From Rhodanobacter sp. (GTDB taxonomy: Bacteria; Pseudomonadota; Gammaproteobacteria; Xanthomonadales; Rhodanobacteraceae): a stretch of 64,000 nucleotides of DNA. The notes under the pieces are model-generated. The model was not told where the DNA came from and made no database searches. It saw only the letters and a program-made list of their open reading frames with translations. Location: contig SCRO01000093.1 in assembly GCA_004298505.1 (NCBI GenBank), positions 35,485-99,484 on the forward strand. The letters are read 5' to 3'. The translations under genes were made by a program, and so were the position numbers. Shown here piece after piece: positions 9,333-17,799 of this stretch (the stretch's first letter is position 1; every line of letters begins with the position of its first letter).

Positions 9333-10745
9333 TCAACCGCGTTTCAACAGCAGATCGACTATTTTCCTGAAGCGCTTGCCGTACGGCGGGTTGAGCAGGC
9401 CGGCACTGTTGAAGCGGGCCTGGCGGAACACCGGTTTCATATGGCTGAATGTGCGGAAGCCCGCCTCGCCGTGGTAGCCGCCCATGCCGGAGGCACCGAT
9501 ACCGCCAAACGGCAAACCGTGCTGGGCAATGTGCAACAGCGTGTCGTTGACGCTGACGCCACCGGCGATGGTGTGCGACAACACCGTGTCAATCAGCGCG
9601 CGATCGCGCTCGAATACATACAGCGACAACGGGTGCGCACGCGCAGCCACGTAGTCGATCGCCTGATCGAACGTGTCATACGGCACCAGCGGCAGCAGCG
9701 GGCCGAAGATTTCCTCACGCATGATCGCCATGTCGTCGCGCACGGCAGTCAGCAGTTGCGGCGCCAGACGGCGTTGGGCGTCGTCGTCGGCGGCGTCGGA
9801 CAGCGGGTGCAACGTCGCGCCAGCCGCGCGCGCATCGTCGCGCAGCGTCACCAGACGTCGGTACTGGCGGTCGGAAATGATGCTGGCGTATTGCCCATGG
9901 TGTGCGAGCTGCGGATACATGCGCGCCACCGTGCGCTGGGCACCGGCGATGAAATCGTCGACTTGTGCGCGTGGCAGCAACACATAGTCGGGCGCGATGC
10001 AGGTTTGTCCGGCGTTGGCCAGCTTGCCGAACATGATGCGCTCCACGGCGCTGTCCAGGCGCGCGCCCGGGCCGATGATCGCCGGCGATTTGCCGCCCAG
10101 CTCCAGCGTGACCGGCGTCAGGTTGGCCGCCGCCGCGTGCATGACCTGGCGGCCGACTGCGGTGGAGCCGGTGAACAACAGGTGGTCGAAGGGGAGCGCC
10201 GAGAATGCCTGCGCCACATCGGCATCGCCGGTGACCACGGCGATCTCGTCGGGTTTGAAGTACTTGCCGATCAGTTCGGCAAACAACGCCGAGAAGCGCG
10301 GCGTGAACTCGCTCATCTTCACCATCGCGCGATTACCCGCTGCCAGCGCATCGATCAGCGGACCCGTGGCCAGGTATAGCGGGTAATTCCACGGCACGAT
10401 GATGCCGATCACGCCGCGCGGTTGCGGTCGCAGCTCGACGTGCGCAGGCAGGAATGCCATCGCGGCCAGCCGTCGCGAAGGGCGCATCCAGCGGCGACCG
10501 TGGCGCAATGCGTGGCGCAGTGCCGACCGGCTCGGGAAGAGTTCCAGCAGGTTTGTTTCCTCGGCCGGCCGCTGGCCGAAGTCCGCGTTGATCGCGGCGG
10601 CGAAGGCGTCTCCCTGATCGCGCAGCATCGCTTCCAGCGCACGCAGCCGCTGTGCGCGCGCTTCCCACGGCGGCAGCGGATCGGCGGCCTGCGCAAGGCG
10701 CATGCGTTGCAGTTGCTCGTTCAGCATGGTTGGATGATCCGTCAT
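9333..10745 (-). CDS. Coniferyl/fatty aldehyde dehydrogenase family protein
   Basis: A 470-residue NAD(P)-dependent aldehyde dehydrogenase. Visible motifs are the substrate/cofactor segment 'IIVPWNYPLYLATGPLIDALAAGN', the glycine motif 'FTGSTAVGRQVM', the catalytic Glu in 'TLELGGKSPAII', the nucleophile Cys in 'NAGQTCIAPDYVLL' and the C-terminal 'GGVSVNDTLLHIA'. These, and the short length, fit the class that includes coniferyl aldehyde dehydrogenase (CalB) and fatty aldehyde dehydrogenases of the ALDH3 group. It lies about 270 bp downstream of the GMC oxidase with a repeat between. It would oxidise an aldehyde such as that product. The start is uncertain: 10778 and 10727 are in-frame alternatives, none with a clear ribosome binding site. 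Confidence 0.88.
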   Translation of the reverse strand: MTDHPTMLNEQLQRMRLAQAADPLPPWEARAQRLRALEAMLRDQGDAFAAAINADFGQRPAEETNLLELFPSRSALRHALRHGRRWMRPSRRLAAMAFLPAHVELRPQPRGVIGIIVPWNYPLYLATGPLIDALAAGNRAMVKMSEFTPRFSALFAELIGKYFKPDEIAVVTGDADVAQAFSALPFDHLLFTGSTAVGRQVMHAAAANLTPVTLELGGKSPAIIGPGARLDSAVERIMFGKLANAGQTCIAPDYVLLPRAQVDDFIAGAQRTVARMYPQLAHHGQYASIISDRQYRRLVTLRDDARAAGATLHPLSDAADDDAQRRLAPQLLTAVRDDMAIMREEIFGPLLPLVPYDTFDQAIDYVAARAHPLSLYVFERDRALIDTVLSHTIAGGVSVNDTLLHIAQHGLPFGGIGASGMGGYHGEAGFRTFSHMKPVFRQARFNSAGLLNPPYGKRFRKIVDLLLKRG

Positions 10746-10862
10746 GGGTTGTTCAGAAGCTGGCGCGCAATTCGACATCGTGCGCTGCGTGCGCGCACGG
10801 CGCCAGCGCCTGCTTCGCGGTCAGCGGGTTGTAGCTTGGCAGCGGCTGGGCGAGCCCGTGCA

Positions 10863-10949
10863 GAGGGTCGGCAGGGATTCGTCCAAAAACAGGCAATCTC
10901 ATCCGTAACCAACCGCCAACTCTGGGAAAATGGTCGTAGAGTGCTTGGA
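10863..10949 (+). repeat. Dispersed intergenic repeat, copy A
   Basis: This stretch begins GAGGGTCGGCAGGGATTCG, continues through a CAATCTCATCCGTAACCAACCGCC core and ends TGGTCGTAGAGTGCTTG. It matches copy B at 17661-17745 at nearly every base, and part of copy C (18669-18706) in inverted orientation. It sits between the GMC oxidase and the aldehyde dehydrogenase. The roughly 128-residue open frame over it (10753-11139, minus) is a translation of the repeat and its flanks, not a gene. Confidence 0.85.
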
Positions 10950-11015
10950 GCGCAGCGACCAAGGCCAGTTCTGCGTGGGAAGACATGCCGCTCATTGTCG
11001 GAAATGGCGCCGTCG

Positions 11016-12620
11016 TCACTTGGTTGATCTGCGGCATGTTGCCGAGGCCGGCACTTGGGCCATGATGTGTTCGGCGATCGCGGTGATGGTGAGCGAGGGA
11101 TTGACGCCCGGATTGGCGGAAACGACCGAGCCATCGCACACCAGGGCGTTGCGGTAACCGAACAGGCGCCCGCTGGCATCGACGACGCCGGTGGCCGCAT
11201 CGGCACCCATCATCGCGCCGCCCAGGATGTGCGCGGTGGAGGGGATGTCCAGCAGTTGTTCGGTGAGCAAGGTGAACGGCTTGCCGTTGATCTCCTGTGC
11301 ATACAGCCGCGCCAGCTCTTCGGCGCGCGGGATATGTGCCTGCGGCGCCGGGCCGACGTCCAGCTCCGAGCGCAGGCGGCCCGTTCGCCCCAGCCGCAGG
11401 CGCAAGGTGGAGTCCAGATGTTGCATGAACAGCAGTACCTGGCTGCGCTGCGCCCAGTTGCCGACCGTGAAGATGCGCGCGTACTGGCGCGGGTGACGGG
11501 CCATCTCACGCAGCATCCGGCCCAGCCGTACCCAGGCATTGCGTCCGTAGGCCATCGGCAACATGCCCAGCCGCCAGGTACCCGAACCCTTGCCGTAGCG
11601 CACGGGCTCCAGGTGGCTGTCCGGATCGGCGTGCAGCACGGAGCCGATCGCGATGCCCTGCGAGAAATCTTCGCGCTTGTCGGCGGTGGTGACGGCAATC
11701 AGGCACTCGTTGTTGGTGCGGATGTTGCAGCCCACCCGATCGGACAGATCCGGCATCGCACCGGCCTTCAGTTGCAGCAGCAGCTTGACGGTGCCCAGCA
11801 CGCCGCCAGCGAACACGATGCCGCCGGCTCGCAGCGTGCGTTGTCGAGGCTGCCAGCGGGTCGAGTCGCGCACCTGTACCTCGTAGCCGTCACGCCCCTG
11901 CGGCCCCAGCGGTCGCACGTCGCGCACTTCGGTTTCGGCCAGGACTCGCGCGCCCAGGGCTTGCGCCAGGTACAGATAGTTCTTGTCCAGCGAGTTCTTC
12001 GCGTTGTGCCGGCAACCGGTCATGCACGCGCCACAGTGCGTGCACGGCGCGCGTGCCGGGCCGGCGCCATCGAAGTAGGGATCGGCCACCGTTTGCCCCG
12101 CTTCGGCAGGTGTGCGGGCGAAAAAGATGCCGACTTTCGAGGGATGGAATTGCTCATCCCGACCAATCCGTCGGGCGACCCGCGCCAGCGCCTGATCACC
12201 GGGCCCGAGCTGCGGGTTGAAGCCCGCACCCAGCATCCGGTAGGCGGTGTCGTAATGCGGCTTCAACACGCTCGCCCAGTCATGCAACGAGGCCCAGCTG
12301 CCGGAGTGGAAGAAGGCCGGCTTGGGCACCGGCAGGGTCGCCGCATAGACCAGCGAACCACCGCCCACGCCGACCCCCGACAAGATGGAGATATGTCGCA
12401 GCACGGTCACCCGCATGATGCCGGTGAGCTTGAGTGCCGGTAGCCAGAGCCAGCGTTTCAGGTTCCAGGTCGTGCGGGCGAAATCACCCTGGTCGTACCA
12501 GCGCCCTTTTTCGATGACCAGCACCTTGTAGCCCTTTTGCGCCAGGCGCAGCGCGCTCACCGAGCCGCCGAAGCCGCTGCCGATCACGATGAAATCGTAG
12601 GTCGGGTCGATACTGCTCAT
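11016..12620 (-). CDS. GMC family FAD-dependent oxidoreductase (alcohol/cholesterol oxidase-like)
   Basis: A 534-residue flavoprotein. It has the ADP-binding motif 'FIVIGSGFGGSVSALRLAQKG' at residues 10-30 and 'SGVGVGGGSLVYA' near residue 95, typical of cholesterol oxidase-like and long-chain alcohol oxidase GMC enzymes. A cysteine cluster 'CTHCGACMTGCRHNAKNSLD' lies near residue 195, as in this subgroup. The C-terminus 'DGSVVSANPGVNPSLTITAIAEHI' holds the His/Asn active-site region of the fold. The start codon overlaps the kinase stop (ATGA). It is the last gene of the tightly coupled four-gene block. The natural substrate is not fixed by sequence; a long-chain or sterol-like alcohol is most likely. 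Confidence 0.88.
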   Translation of the reverse strand: MSSIDPTYDFIVIGSGFGGSVSALRLAQKGYKVLVIEKGRWYDQGDFARTTWNLKRWLWLPALKLTGIMRVTVLRHISILSGVGVGGGSLVYAATLPVPKPAFFHSGSWASLHDWASVLKPHYDTAYRMLGAGFNPQLGPGDQALARVARRIGRDEQFHPSKVGIFFARTPAEAGQTVADPYFDGAGPARAPCTHCGACMTGCRHNAKNSLDKNYLYLAQALGARVLAETEVRDVRPLGPQGRDGYEVQVRDSTRWQPRQRTLRAGGIVFAGGVLGTVKLLLQLKAGAMPDLSDRVGCNIRTNNECLIAVTTADKREDFSQGIAIGSVLHADPDSHLEPVRYGKGSGTWRLGMLPMAYGRNAWVRLGRMLREMARHPRQYARIFTVGNWAQRSQVLLFMQHLDSTLRLRLGRTGRLRSELDVGPAPQAHIPRAEELARLYAQEINGKPFTLLTEQLLDIPSTAHILGGAMMGADAATGVVDASGRLFGYRNALVCDGSVVSANPGVNPSLTITAIAEHIMAQVPASATCRRSTK

Positions 12621-13960
12621 GTCTTCGTGTGCGGTCGCTCGGCGGGGAGACCGAAGATGTCCGCCGTCAGCTGTATGATGCGGTCACTTTGTGAGCCACC
12701 GCCGCTGATCTTCAGGCCGCAGATCTTCACCCCGTTGCGTTTCTCCAGGCGTCCGGCCGCTTCACGCAAGGCGTAGGCGATGCCTTCGACGATGGCGCGG
12801 TACATGTGCGCGCGCGTATGCACGTCGCCGAAACCGATCATCGCGCCCTTCGCCTCGGGGCCTGGAATCTTCACGCCGGGATTCCAGAACGGCTGCAGGA
12901 TCAGCCCCATGTTGCCCGCTGGCGTTTGCTCCAGCATTTTTTCGAACAGCACTTCAGGAGCCACGCCCTCGGCCTCGGCCTGAATGACCTCCTGGGTCGC
13001 AAACTGTTCCTTGAACCAGTTGACCATCCAGTAACCGCGCTGGACCATGATCTCGCTGTTGTAGCCGCCGGGCGCCGCGGCCGGGTACGGCGGCACGAAC
13101 GGGATCGGTTCGACGTAGCGGTTGTTGTAGGTGTTGATCGAGGCGGTGGTGCCGTAGCTAAGGCAGGCGATGTCGGGGGCGCCTGCGCCGGACGCCAGCA
13201 CCTCGCACGCCTTGTCCGCGCCGGAGGCGATCACCTGCAGCCCCGCAGGGATGCCAGTCTGGGCAGCAGCCTCGGCGCTGAGCGGGCCCATGAGCTGCCC
13301 GGCCGGCACCAGTTCCGGCAATAGCTCGCGCCGAACCGCGAACAGCTTCCACTTGATGTCACCCGGTCGCGCCCACGTGTGGCGCTTGCTGTCGAACGGG
13401 ACGTAACCCACTTGTGCGCCGACCGCATCGCACAGGCGGCCGGTCAGTTTGAAGTTGAGATAGCCCGACAGGAACAGGAAATGCCGGGTTTGCCGCCAGA
13501 TCTCCGGTTCGTCGACCGCCAGCCAGTTGCACTCGGCCTTGGACTGGAAGTAGCGGATCGATTTGCGTTGGCCGAGCAGGCGCAGTGCACCTTCCAGCCA
13601 CCAGGGCAGCGGCGGAGGCCGCTGGGTGCGGCGCTGGTCCAGCCACACGATCGCCGGGCGCAGCGGCTGTTGGTGTTCATCCAGACACACGGTGACGGTG
13701 CGCTGGGTGGTCAGCGACATCGCGACGAGGCGCTCTTTCAGCAGCGGATGCGCCTGCCACAATTGCTGGCAGGCTAGGCACAGATGGTTCCAGTAGTAGT
13801 CGCAGTCCTGCTCGGCCCAGCCCGGCTGGCGCGAGAAATACGGCTGGATGTGAACCTGCGTCTTGGCCACCAGCTCGCCACGCGGGTCGAACACCATGGC
13901 GCGCACGCTTTGCGTGCCGCAATCGATCGCCAGCAGCAGCGCTTCCCGTGGCCCACTCAT
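12617..13960 (-). CDS. FGGY-family carbohydrate kinase, C-terminally short
   Basis: A 447-residue kinase of the glycerol/xylulose/ribulose kinase superfamily. The N-terminal phosphate-binding motif 'LLAIDCGTQSVRAMVFD' and the C-terminal signature 'KISGGGSQSDRIIQLTADIFGLP' are present. Normal members continue after 'ERPHT.E' with another 40-60 residues (an alanine/glycine-rich helix). Here the frame ends two codons later in HTKT, where the stop overlaps the GMC start. The upstream overlap with the GlpD-like gene (ATGA at 13957-13960) favours this start over an ATG 30 bp further out. Context suggests a glycerol-like or alkylglycerol substrate. Activity after loss of the tail is uncertain. Confidence 0.82.
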   Translation of the reverse strand: MSGPREALLLAIDCGTQSVRAMVFDPRGELVAKTQVHIQPYFSRQPGWAEQDCDYYWNHLCLACQQLWQAHPLLKERLVAMSLTTQRTVTVCLDEHQQPLRPAIVWLDQRRTQRPPPLPWWLEGALRLLGQRKSIRYFQSKAECNWLAVDEPEIWRQTRHFLFLSGYLNFKLTGRLCDAVGAQVGYVPFDSKRHTWARPGDIKWKLFAVRRELLPELVPAGQLMGPLSAEAAAQTGIPAGLQVIASGADKACEVLASGAGAPDIACLSYGTTASINTYNNRYVEPIPFVPPYPAAAPGGYNSEIMVQRGYWMVNWFKEQFATQEVIQAEAEGVAPEVLFEKMLEQTPAGNMGLILQPFWNPGVKIPGPEAKGAMIGFGDVHTRAHMYRAIVEGIAYALREAAGRLEKRNGVKICGLKISGGGSQSDRIIQLTADIFGLPAERPHTKT

Positions 13961-15543
13961 GGCGACGGGGCCGCGGGTATGCCATGGCAACGTTCGATCA
14001 ACTCACCGTAGCGCGCCACTTCGTCGCTCCATTGCCCATCGCTCCAGCGCAGTTCGTGTTGCACGATACCGGCCAGTCGGGGCAGTATTTCGGCGGCGCC
14101 ATCACGCAACAGCAAGCCCAGCCGTGTGCGCCGCAGCAGCAGGTCGTCCAGATGCACCACCGCTTCGGCGCGGCAGGCCCAACGCAGTTCGGCCCAGCAG
14201 GTGGCGGTGTTGGCGATGGGGGCCAGCTCGCCATCCAGTGCGCAGGCGCGGACATCCGCCGCGTCGGCGCCAAAGCGGGCGATCCAGCGCGCCGGCCACG
14301 CGTGCGGCAGGCCGCGCAGCGCTTCCGGCACGGCCGCGGCCGGCTGGGCGAGCACCGGCGCCGCGGCACTGGCATGTTTCAGCACAGCGACACGCTGGCC
14401 AGCCCGTTGCAACGCCTGCAAGGCGGTCGAGCGGAACGTGGTGAGCTTGCCGCCGGTCACGCTGATGAGGCCGTCCTCTTCGAGGATGAGATGTTCGCGC
14501 CCCTCCTCGGACGGCGCGACCGCATGCCCGGACGCTACCACCGGGCGCACGCCGGCATAGCTCGACACCACGTCGCCCTCGGCCAGGCCCAGTGTCGGAA
14601 ACTCCGCCTGCAGTGCCTTGAGCAGGTAGTCGAGTTCGGCGTACGTGATACCGGGCTCGCGCGCCAGGTCCTCGTGATGATCCAGGTCGGTGGTACCAAC
14701 CAGGGTCATGCCTTCCCACGGTAGCGCGAACACCGGCCGCCTGTCGTCTGGATGGAAGAACGCGACCGCCTGTGCCACAGGCAAGCGCCAGGCGGGCAGC
14801 AGCAGATGGCTGCCGCGCAAGGGACGCAGCTTGGGCGCGCGCCCCAGCGTGCCGCGCAAGCCGTCCGCCCACACGCCGGTGGCGTTGATCACGCAGCGGG
14901 CGCGCACGTCAAAACACGTGCCGCTCAGCGCATCGCGCAGGGTTGCGCCGTGCACGCCCGTGCCATCACGCAGCAGCTCCGCGGCCGCCACATAGTTCAG
15001 CGTCAAGGCACCCAGGCCGCGCGCCTCGATCAGCAGCCGCAGCACCAGACGGGCGTCGTCGGTTTGCGCATCCAGATAGGACCAGCCGCCCTGCAGTCCT
15101 TGCGGGGCGAGCATCGGCAATTGCTGCAGCAGCGCTGCGGCGTCGAGCCACTGGCGCGAGCGCGCACCGGCCAAGGCGTCGTAGATCGCCAGGCCCACCC
15201 CGAGCGAGCGGCGGCCGCGCTTGTCGCCGTGGCGTACCGGCAATACAAAGCGCAACGGCGACACCAGACCATGGCTGTCGCGCAGCAGCGCCGTGCGCTC
15301 ATGCACCGATTCGCGCAGCAGTCCGAACTCGCCCTGGGCCAGATAGCGCAGCCCGCCGTGCACGAGCTTGGATGAACGCGATGAGGTGCCGCTGGCAAAA
15401 TCGTGTGCTTCGACCAGCGCCACTCGGGCGCCGACACGCGCCGCTTCCAGCGCGATGCCTGCGCCGGTGACGCCACCGCCGAGAACCAGCAGGTCGAGCG
15501 GCGGGTTACCGCGCAGCGTGGCGAGGTCGAGCGTGCGATTCAT
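13957..15543 (-). CDS. FAD-dependent glycerol-3-phosphate dehydrogenase family protein (GlpD-like)
   Basis: A 528-residue flavoprotein of the GlpD family, which oxidises sn-glycerol 3-phosphate to dihydroxyacetone phosphate at the membrane and passes electrons to quinone. It shows 'LLVLGGGVTGAGIALEAARVG' and the GlpD fingerprint 'ASGTSSRSSKLVHGGLRYL' within the first 70 residues. The FAD-contact segment 'GTTDLDHHED' lies near residue 280, and a C-terminal DAO_C region follows. Both ends overlap neighbours by ATGA, so it is co-translated with the AGPS-like enzyme and the kinase. Because it sits with an alkyl-DHAP-synthase homologue, its substrate may be alkyl- or acyl-glycerol phosphate rather than free G3P. 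Confidence 0.88.
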   Translation of the reverse strand: MNRTLDLATLRGNPPLDLLVLGGGVTGAGIALEAARVGARVALVEAHDFASGTSSRSSKLVHGGLRYLAQGEFGLLRESVHERTALLRDSHGLVSPLRFVLPVRHGDKRGRRSLGVGLAIYDALAGARSRQWLDAAALLQQLPMLAPQGLQGGWSYLDAQTDDARLVLRLLIEARGLGALTLNYVAAAELLRDGTGVHGATLRDALSGTCFDVRARCVINATGVWADGLRGTLGRAPKLRPLRGSHLLLPAWRLPVAQAVAFFHPDDRRPVFALPWEGMTLVGTTDLDHHEDLAREPGITYAELDYLLKALQAEFPTLGLAEGDVVSSYAGVRPVVASGHAVAPSEEGREHLILEEDGLISVTGGKLTTFRSTALQALQRAGQRVAVLKHASAAAPVLAQPAAAVPEALRGLPHAWPARWIARFGADAADVRACALDGELAPIANTATCWAELRWACRAEAVVHLDDLLLRRTRLGLLLRDGAAEILPRLAGIVQHELRWSDGQWSDEVARYGELIERCHGIPAAPSP

Positions 15544-17150
15544 GGGCTGCGCGCCGGCAGCAGGTTGCCCGAATCCATCACCCCGTGCGGATCGAAGTGA
15601 TCAAGCATGGCTTGCAGACCGCTCATGCCCACGTGGCCTTTTTCGGCAGCGAGGTAGCCGGCGTGATCCTTGCCCACGCCATGCTGATGGGAGATGGTGC
15701 CGCCATGTTGCACGACCGCCGCGCTGACTGCGGCCTTGAGCGCCGTCCAGCGCGCCCACGCACCGTCGAAGTCACTGCCGATGCGGAACACGAAAGTGGA
15801 ATAGACGCTGGACCCTTCGGCATAGACGTGCGACAGGTGCGTGTAGGCGTGGCAGCATTCGCCGTGCGCGGCGAGCGCCTCGCGCCCGGCCGCCTCCATC
15901 GCCTGCATCATGGCCGGCACGCGCGGCCAGTCGACGGCCGTCTCCATGGTGTCCACCGCGTAGCCCGCCGCCCAGAGTGCGTTGCGCAGATACACGCCCC
16001 GGAAACGGTTGGCCTGCCACTTCTTGCCCAGCACGGTGCCGGTGGACACGCCGCCGTGCTGGCGCACGATGCGGCCGGTCTGTGCGGCCATGGCGCGCAC
16101 CTGGGCGCTCGAGCCGGTGAAGCCGAGCATCAAGAGCACCTTGTCCTGGTGGCAGCCACGCAGGGCCAGATAGCGTTCCAGCCAGCGGATTGCGCTTTCA
16201 TGGCCGGCCAGACGCAGCGTCGTCAGCGTCTCCAGCGGGTTGGCCAGACGCAGCATCGACAAGCCCAGGCGAGCTTGCGCCAACGCGCGCGCGGCCGCTT
16301 CGCCGTGCGCCCAGCTGGGCAGAAAGATAGCGCTGAAATGCTCGCGGGCGGGCACCCGGCTTATCCGCACCGTGGCCTCGGTGAGCACACCCAGGCGGCC
16401 TTCCGAACCCAGCACCCATTCGCGCAGATCCGGCCCGGCGGCCGAGGCGGGGAACGTGGGCAGCTGCAGCGTGCCGGTCGGTGTCTCCAGCGTGCCGCCC
16501 GCGAACAGCGCTTCGATGCGCCCGTAGCGCGCCGACTGCTGCCCCGACGAGCGCGTGGCGATCCAGCCACCCAGCGTCGCGTACTCGAAACTCTGCGGAT
16601 AGTGGCCCAGCATCCAGCCCTGTGCGCGCAGTTGCGCCTCGAGGTCCGGCCCGGCCACACCGGCTTCGAAAGTGGCCAGTTGCGCCAGTGCATCCAGCCG
16701 CACCAAACGGCGCATGCGCTCCAGCATCACGGTCAGCATCGGCCGTCCGGAGCTTGGCGGGCGCAAGTGTCCGACGACGCTGGTGGCGCCGCCGCAAGGC
16801 ACCATCACGGCCTGTACCTGCTGCGCCCAGTCCAGCAGTTCGCGCACCTGGCCGCTACTCTCGGGCCACGCCACACCATCGGTCACCGCTCCGATGCGCC
16901 CAAAGCGCAAGCGCAGCCAATCCCCCAGACTGTGACCGAAGCTGGCGCGCAAGCGCGCCTGTGCATCGGTGCTGACCAGCGGATGCGCCGGCAAGCGCGA
17001 AGTCTGCCGCTGCACCTGCTCCAGCGCCGTGGTCAGTGCCACGTCCGTTGGTGGCGACGCGGCGCCGACATGGGCGCGCAAAAAATGGAGTGCGCCCGCA
17101 TGCAGCGGTGCCTCGACGCTGTCGTCACCCCAGCCGTTCCAGCGCCGCAT
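15540..17150 (-). CDS. FAD-binding oxidase of the alkyldihydroxyacetonephosphate synthase (AGPS) family
   Basis: A 536-residue protein of the VAO/PCMH flavoprotein fold. The N-terminus MRRWNGWGDDS matches the 'kWNGWG' start of AGPS. The FAD-binding domain has 'VPCGGATSVVGHL' and 'SFEYATLGGWIATRSSGQQSARYGRI', where AGPS has STLGGWvsTRasG. The C-terminal block 'GGTISHQHGVGKDHAGYLAAEKG' carries the HHHGVGK-type active-site histidines and lysine. AGPS exchanges the acyl chain of acyl-DHAP for a fatty alcohol, forming the ether bond, and the reaction can in principle run backwards. This is the first gene of the operon. Bacterial homologues are often annotated only as FAD-linked oxidases. Confidence 0.87.
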   Translation of the reverse strand: MRRWNGWGDDSVEAPLHAGALHFLRAHVGAASPPTDVALTTALEQVQRQTSRLPAHPLVSTDAQARLRASFGHSLGDWLRLRFGRIGAVTDGVAWPESSGQVRELLDWAQQVQAVMVPCGGATSVVGHLRPPSSGRPMLTVMLERMRRLVRLDALAQLATFEAGVAGPDLEAQLRAQGWMLGHYPQSFEYATLGGWIATRSSGQQSARYGRIEALFAGGTLETPTGTLQLPTFPASAAGPDLREWVLGSEGRLGVLTEATVRISRVPAREHFSAIFLPSWAHGEAAARALAQARLGLSMLRLANPLETLTTLRLAGHESAIRWLERYLALRGCHQDKVLLMLGFTGSSAQVRAMAAQTGRIVRQHGGVSTGTVLGKKWQANRFRGVYLRNALWAAGYAVDTMETAVDWPRVPAMMQAMEAAGREALAAHGECCHAYTHLSHVYAEGSSVYSTFVFRIGSDFDGAWARWTALKAAVSAAVVQHGGTISHQHGVGKDHAGYLAAEKGHVGMSGLQAMLDHFDPHGVMDSGNLLPARSP

Positions 17151-17291
17151 GTGGGTATCTCCGTGGTTGCCGAGCTTGCGTGGAGCTTACCAACACCCGT
17201 CCATGCCGACTTCTGCGGCGGCGACGGCGCGCTTGTGCGCTGGCGCCATGCCCGCGCTTTCGGCGCCAGCGCGAGTATCCGGGACCGATCG

Positions 17292-17609
17292 CTACGGCTG
17301 CGCTTGGTGTGCCGCACGCCACGCCGTCGGCGTGGTGCCGAACCACGCGCGAAACGCATGGTTGAAATTGCTCTGCTGGCCAAAGCCGAGCAGGAACGCA
17401 ACCTCGGACAACGACAGACTGCAATCGGCAAGATATTGCTGCGCCAGCTCGCGCCGACTGGCGTCGAGCAGGTCCGAAAAACTCACATCCGCTTTCGCCA
17501 ACTTGCGCTGCAGGGTGCGCACCGACACGCGCATGACCCGCGCCACCTCGGGCAGACGCGCGGCGTCCTCGATCAGCAAACTCTGGATATGCGCGCGAAC
17601 AGCCTGCAC
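17292..17609 (-). pseudogene. AraC-family regulator reduced to its C-terminal DNA-binding domain
   Basis: A 105-residue frame starting at GTG 17609 covers just the AraC double helix-turn-helix: 'LPEVARVMRVSVRTLQRKLAKADVSF' and 'LSEVAFLLGFGQQSNFNHAFRAWFGTTPTAWR'. Full-length relatives have about 330 residues with an N-terminal sensor. Reading upstream in frame gives a further coherent stretch (TLNKIRVIQRRGYGREPSI) and then a stop inside repeat copy B at 17661-17745. The 5' two thirds were therefore probably lost when the repeat arrived. It lies 141 bp upstream of the AGPS-like gene on the same strand, so the original was likely its regulator. A DNA-binding fragment could still be made. Confidence 0.7.
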
Positions 17610-17660
17610 GATGGACGGCTCCCGGCCGTAACCGCGACGTTGGATGACACGGATTTTGTT

Positions 17661-17745
17661 GAGGGTCGGCAGGGATTCGTCAAAAAACCGGCAATCTCAT
17701 CCGTAACCAACCGCCCCCTCTGGGAAAATGGTCGTAGAGTGCTTG
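17661..17745 (+). repeat. Dispersed intergenic repeat, copy B
   Basis: This copy begins GAGGGTCGGCAGGGATTCG and ends GGTCGTAGAGTGCTTGCAG, nearly identical to copy A (10863-10949). Its left end abuts the beheaded AraC gene and its right end is 18 bp before the ParDE operator. With the inverted copy C it brackets the ParDE module. Confidence 0.87.
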
Positions 17746-17762
17746 CAGTTTTCGCGCGGTGG

Positions 17763-17781
17763 CGTAGGATTTAATCCTACG
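17763..17781. promoter_or_regulatory. Perfect inverted repeat, probable ParD operator
   Basis: CGTAGGATT-T-AATCCTACG is a perfect 9+9 bp palindrome with one central base. It ends 6 bp before the GAGGAG ribosome binding site (17788-17793) of parD. ParD-type ribbon-helix-helix antitoxins autorepress by binding such palindromes over their own promoter, so this is the likely operator. The binding itself is inference. Confidence 0.65.
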
Positions 17782-17799
17782 CTTCTTGAGGAGCCACGT

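Noticed and set aside
10753..11139. 128-residue frame between the GMC oxidase and the aldehyde dehydrogenase
   Set aside because: Most of it is the translated intergenic repeat copy A, overlapping both neighbours; not a gene.
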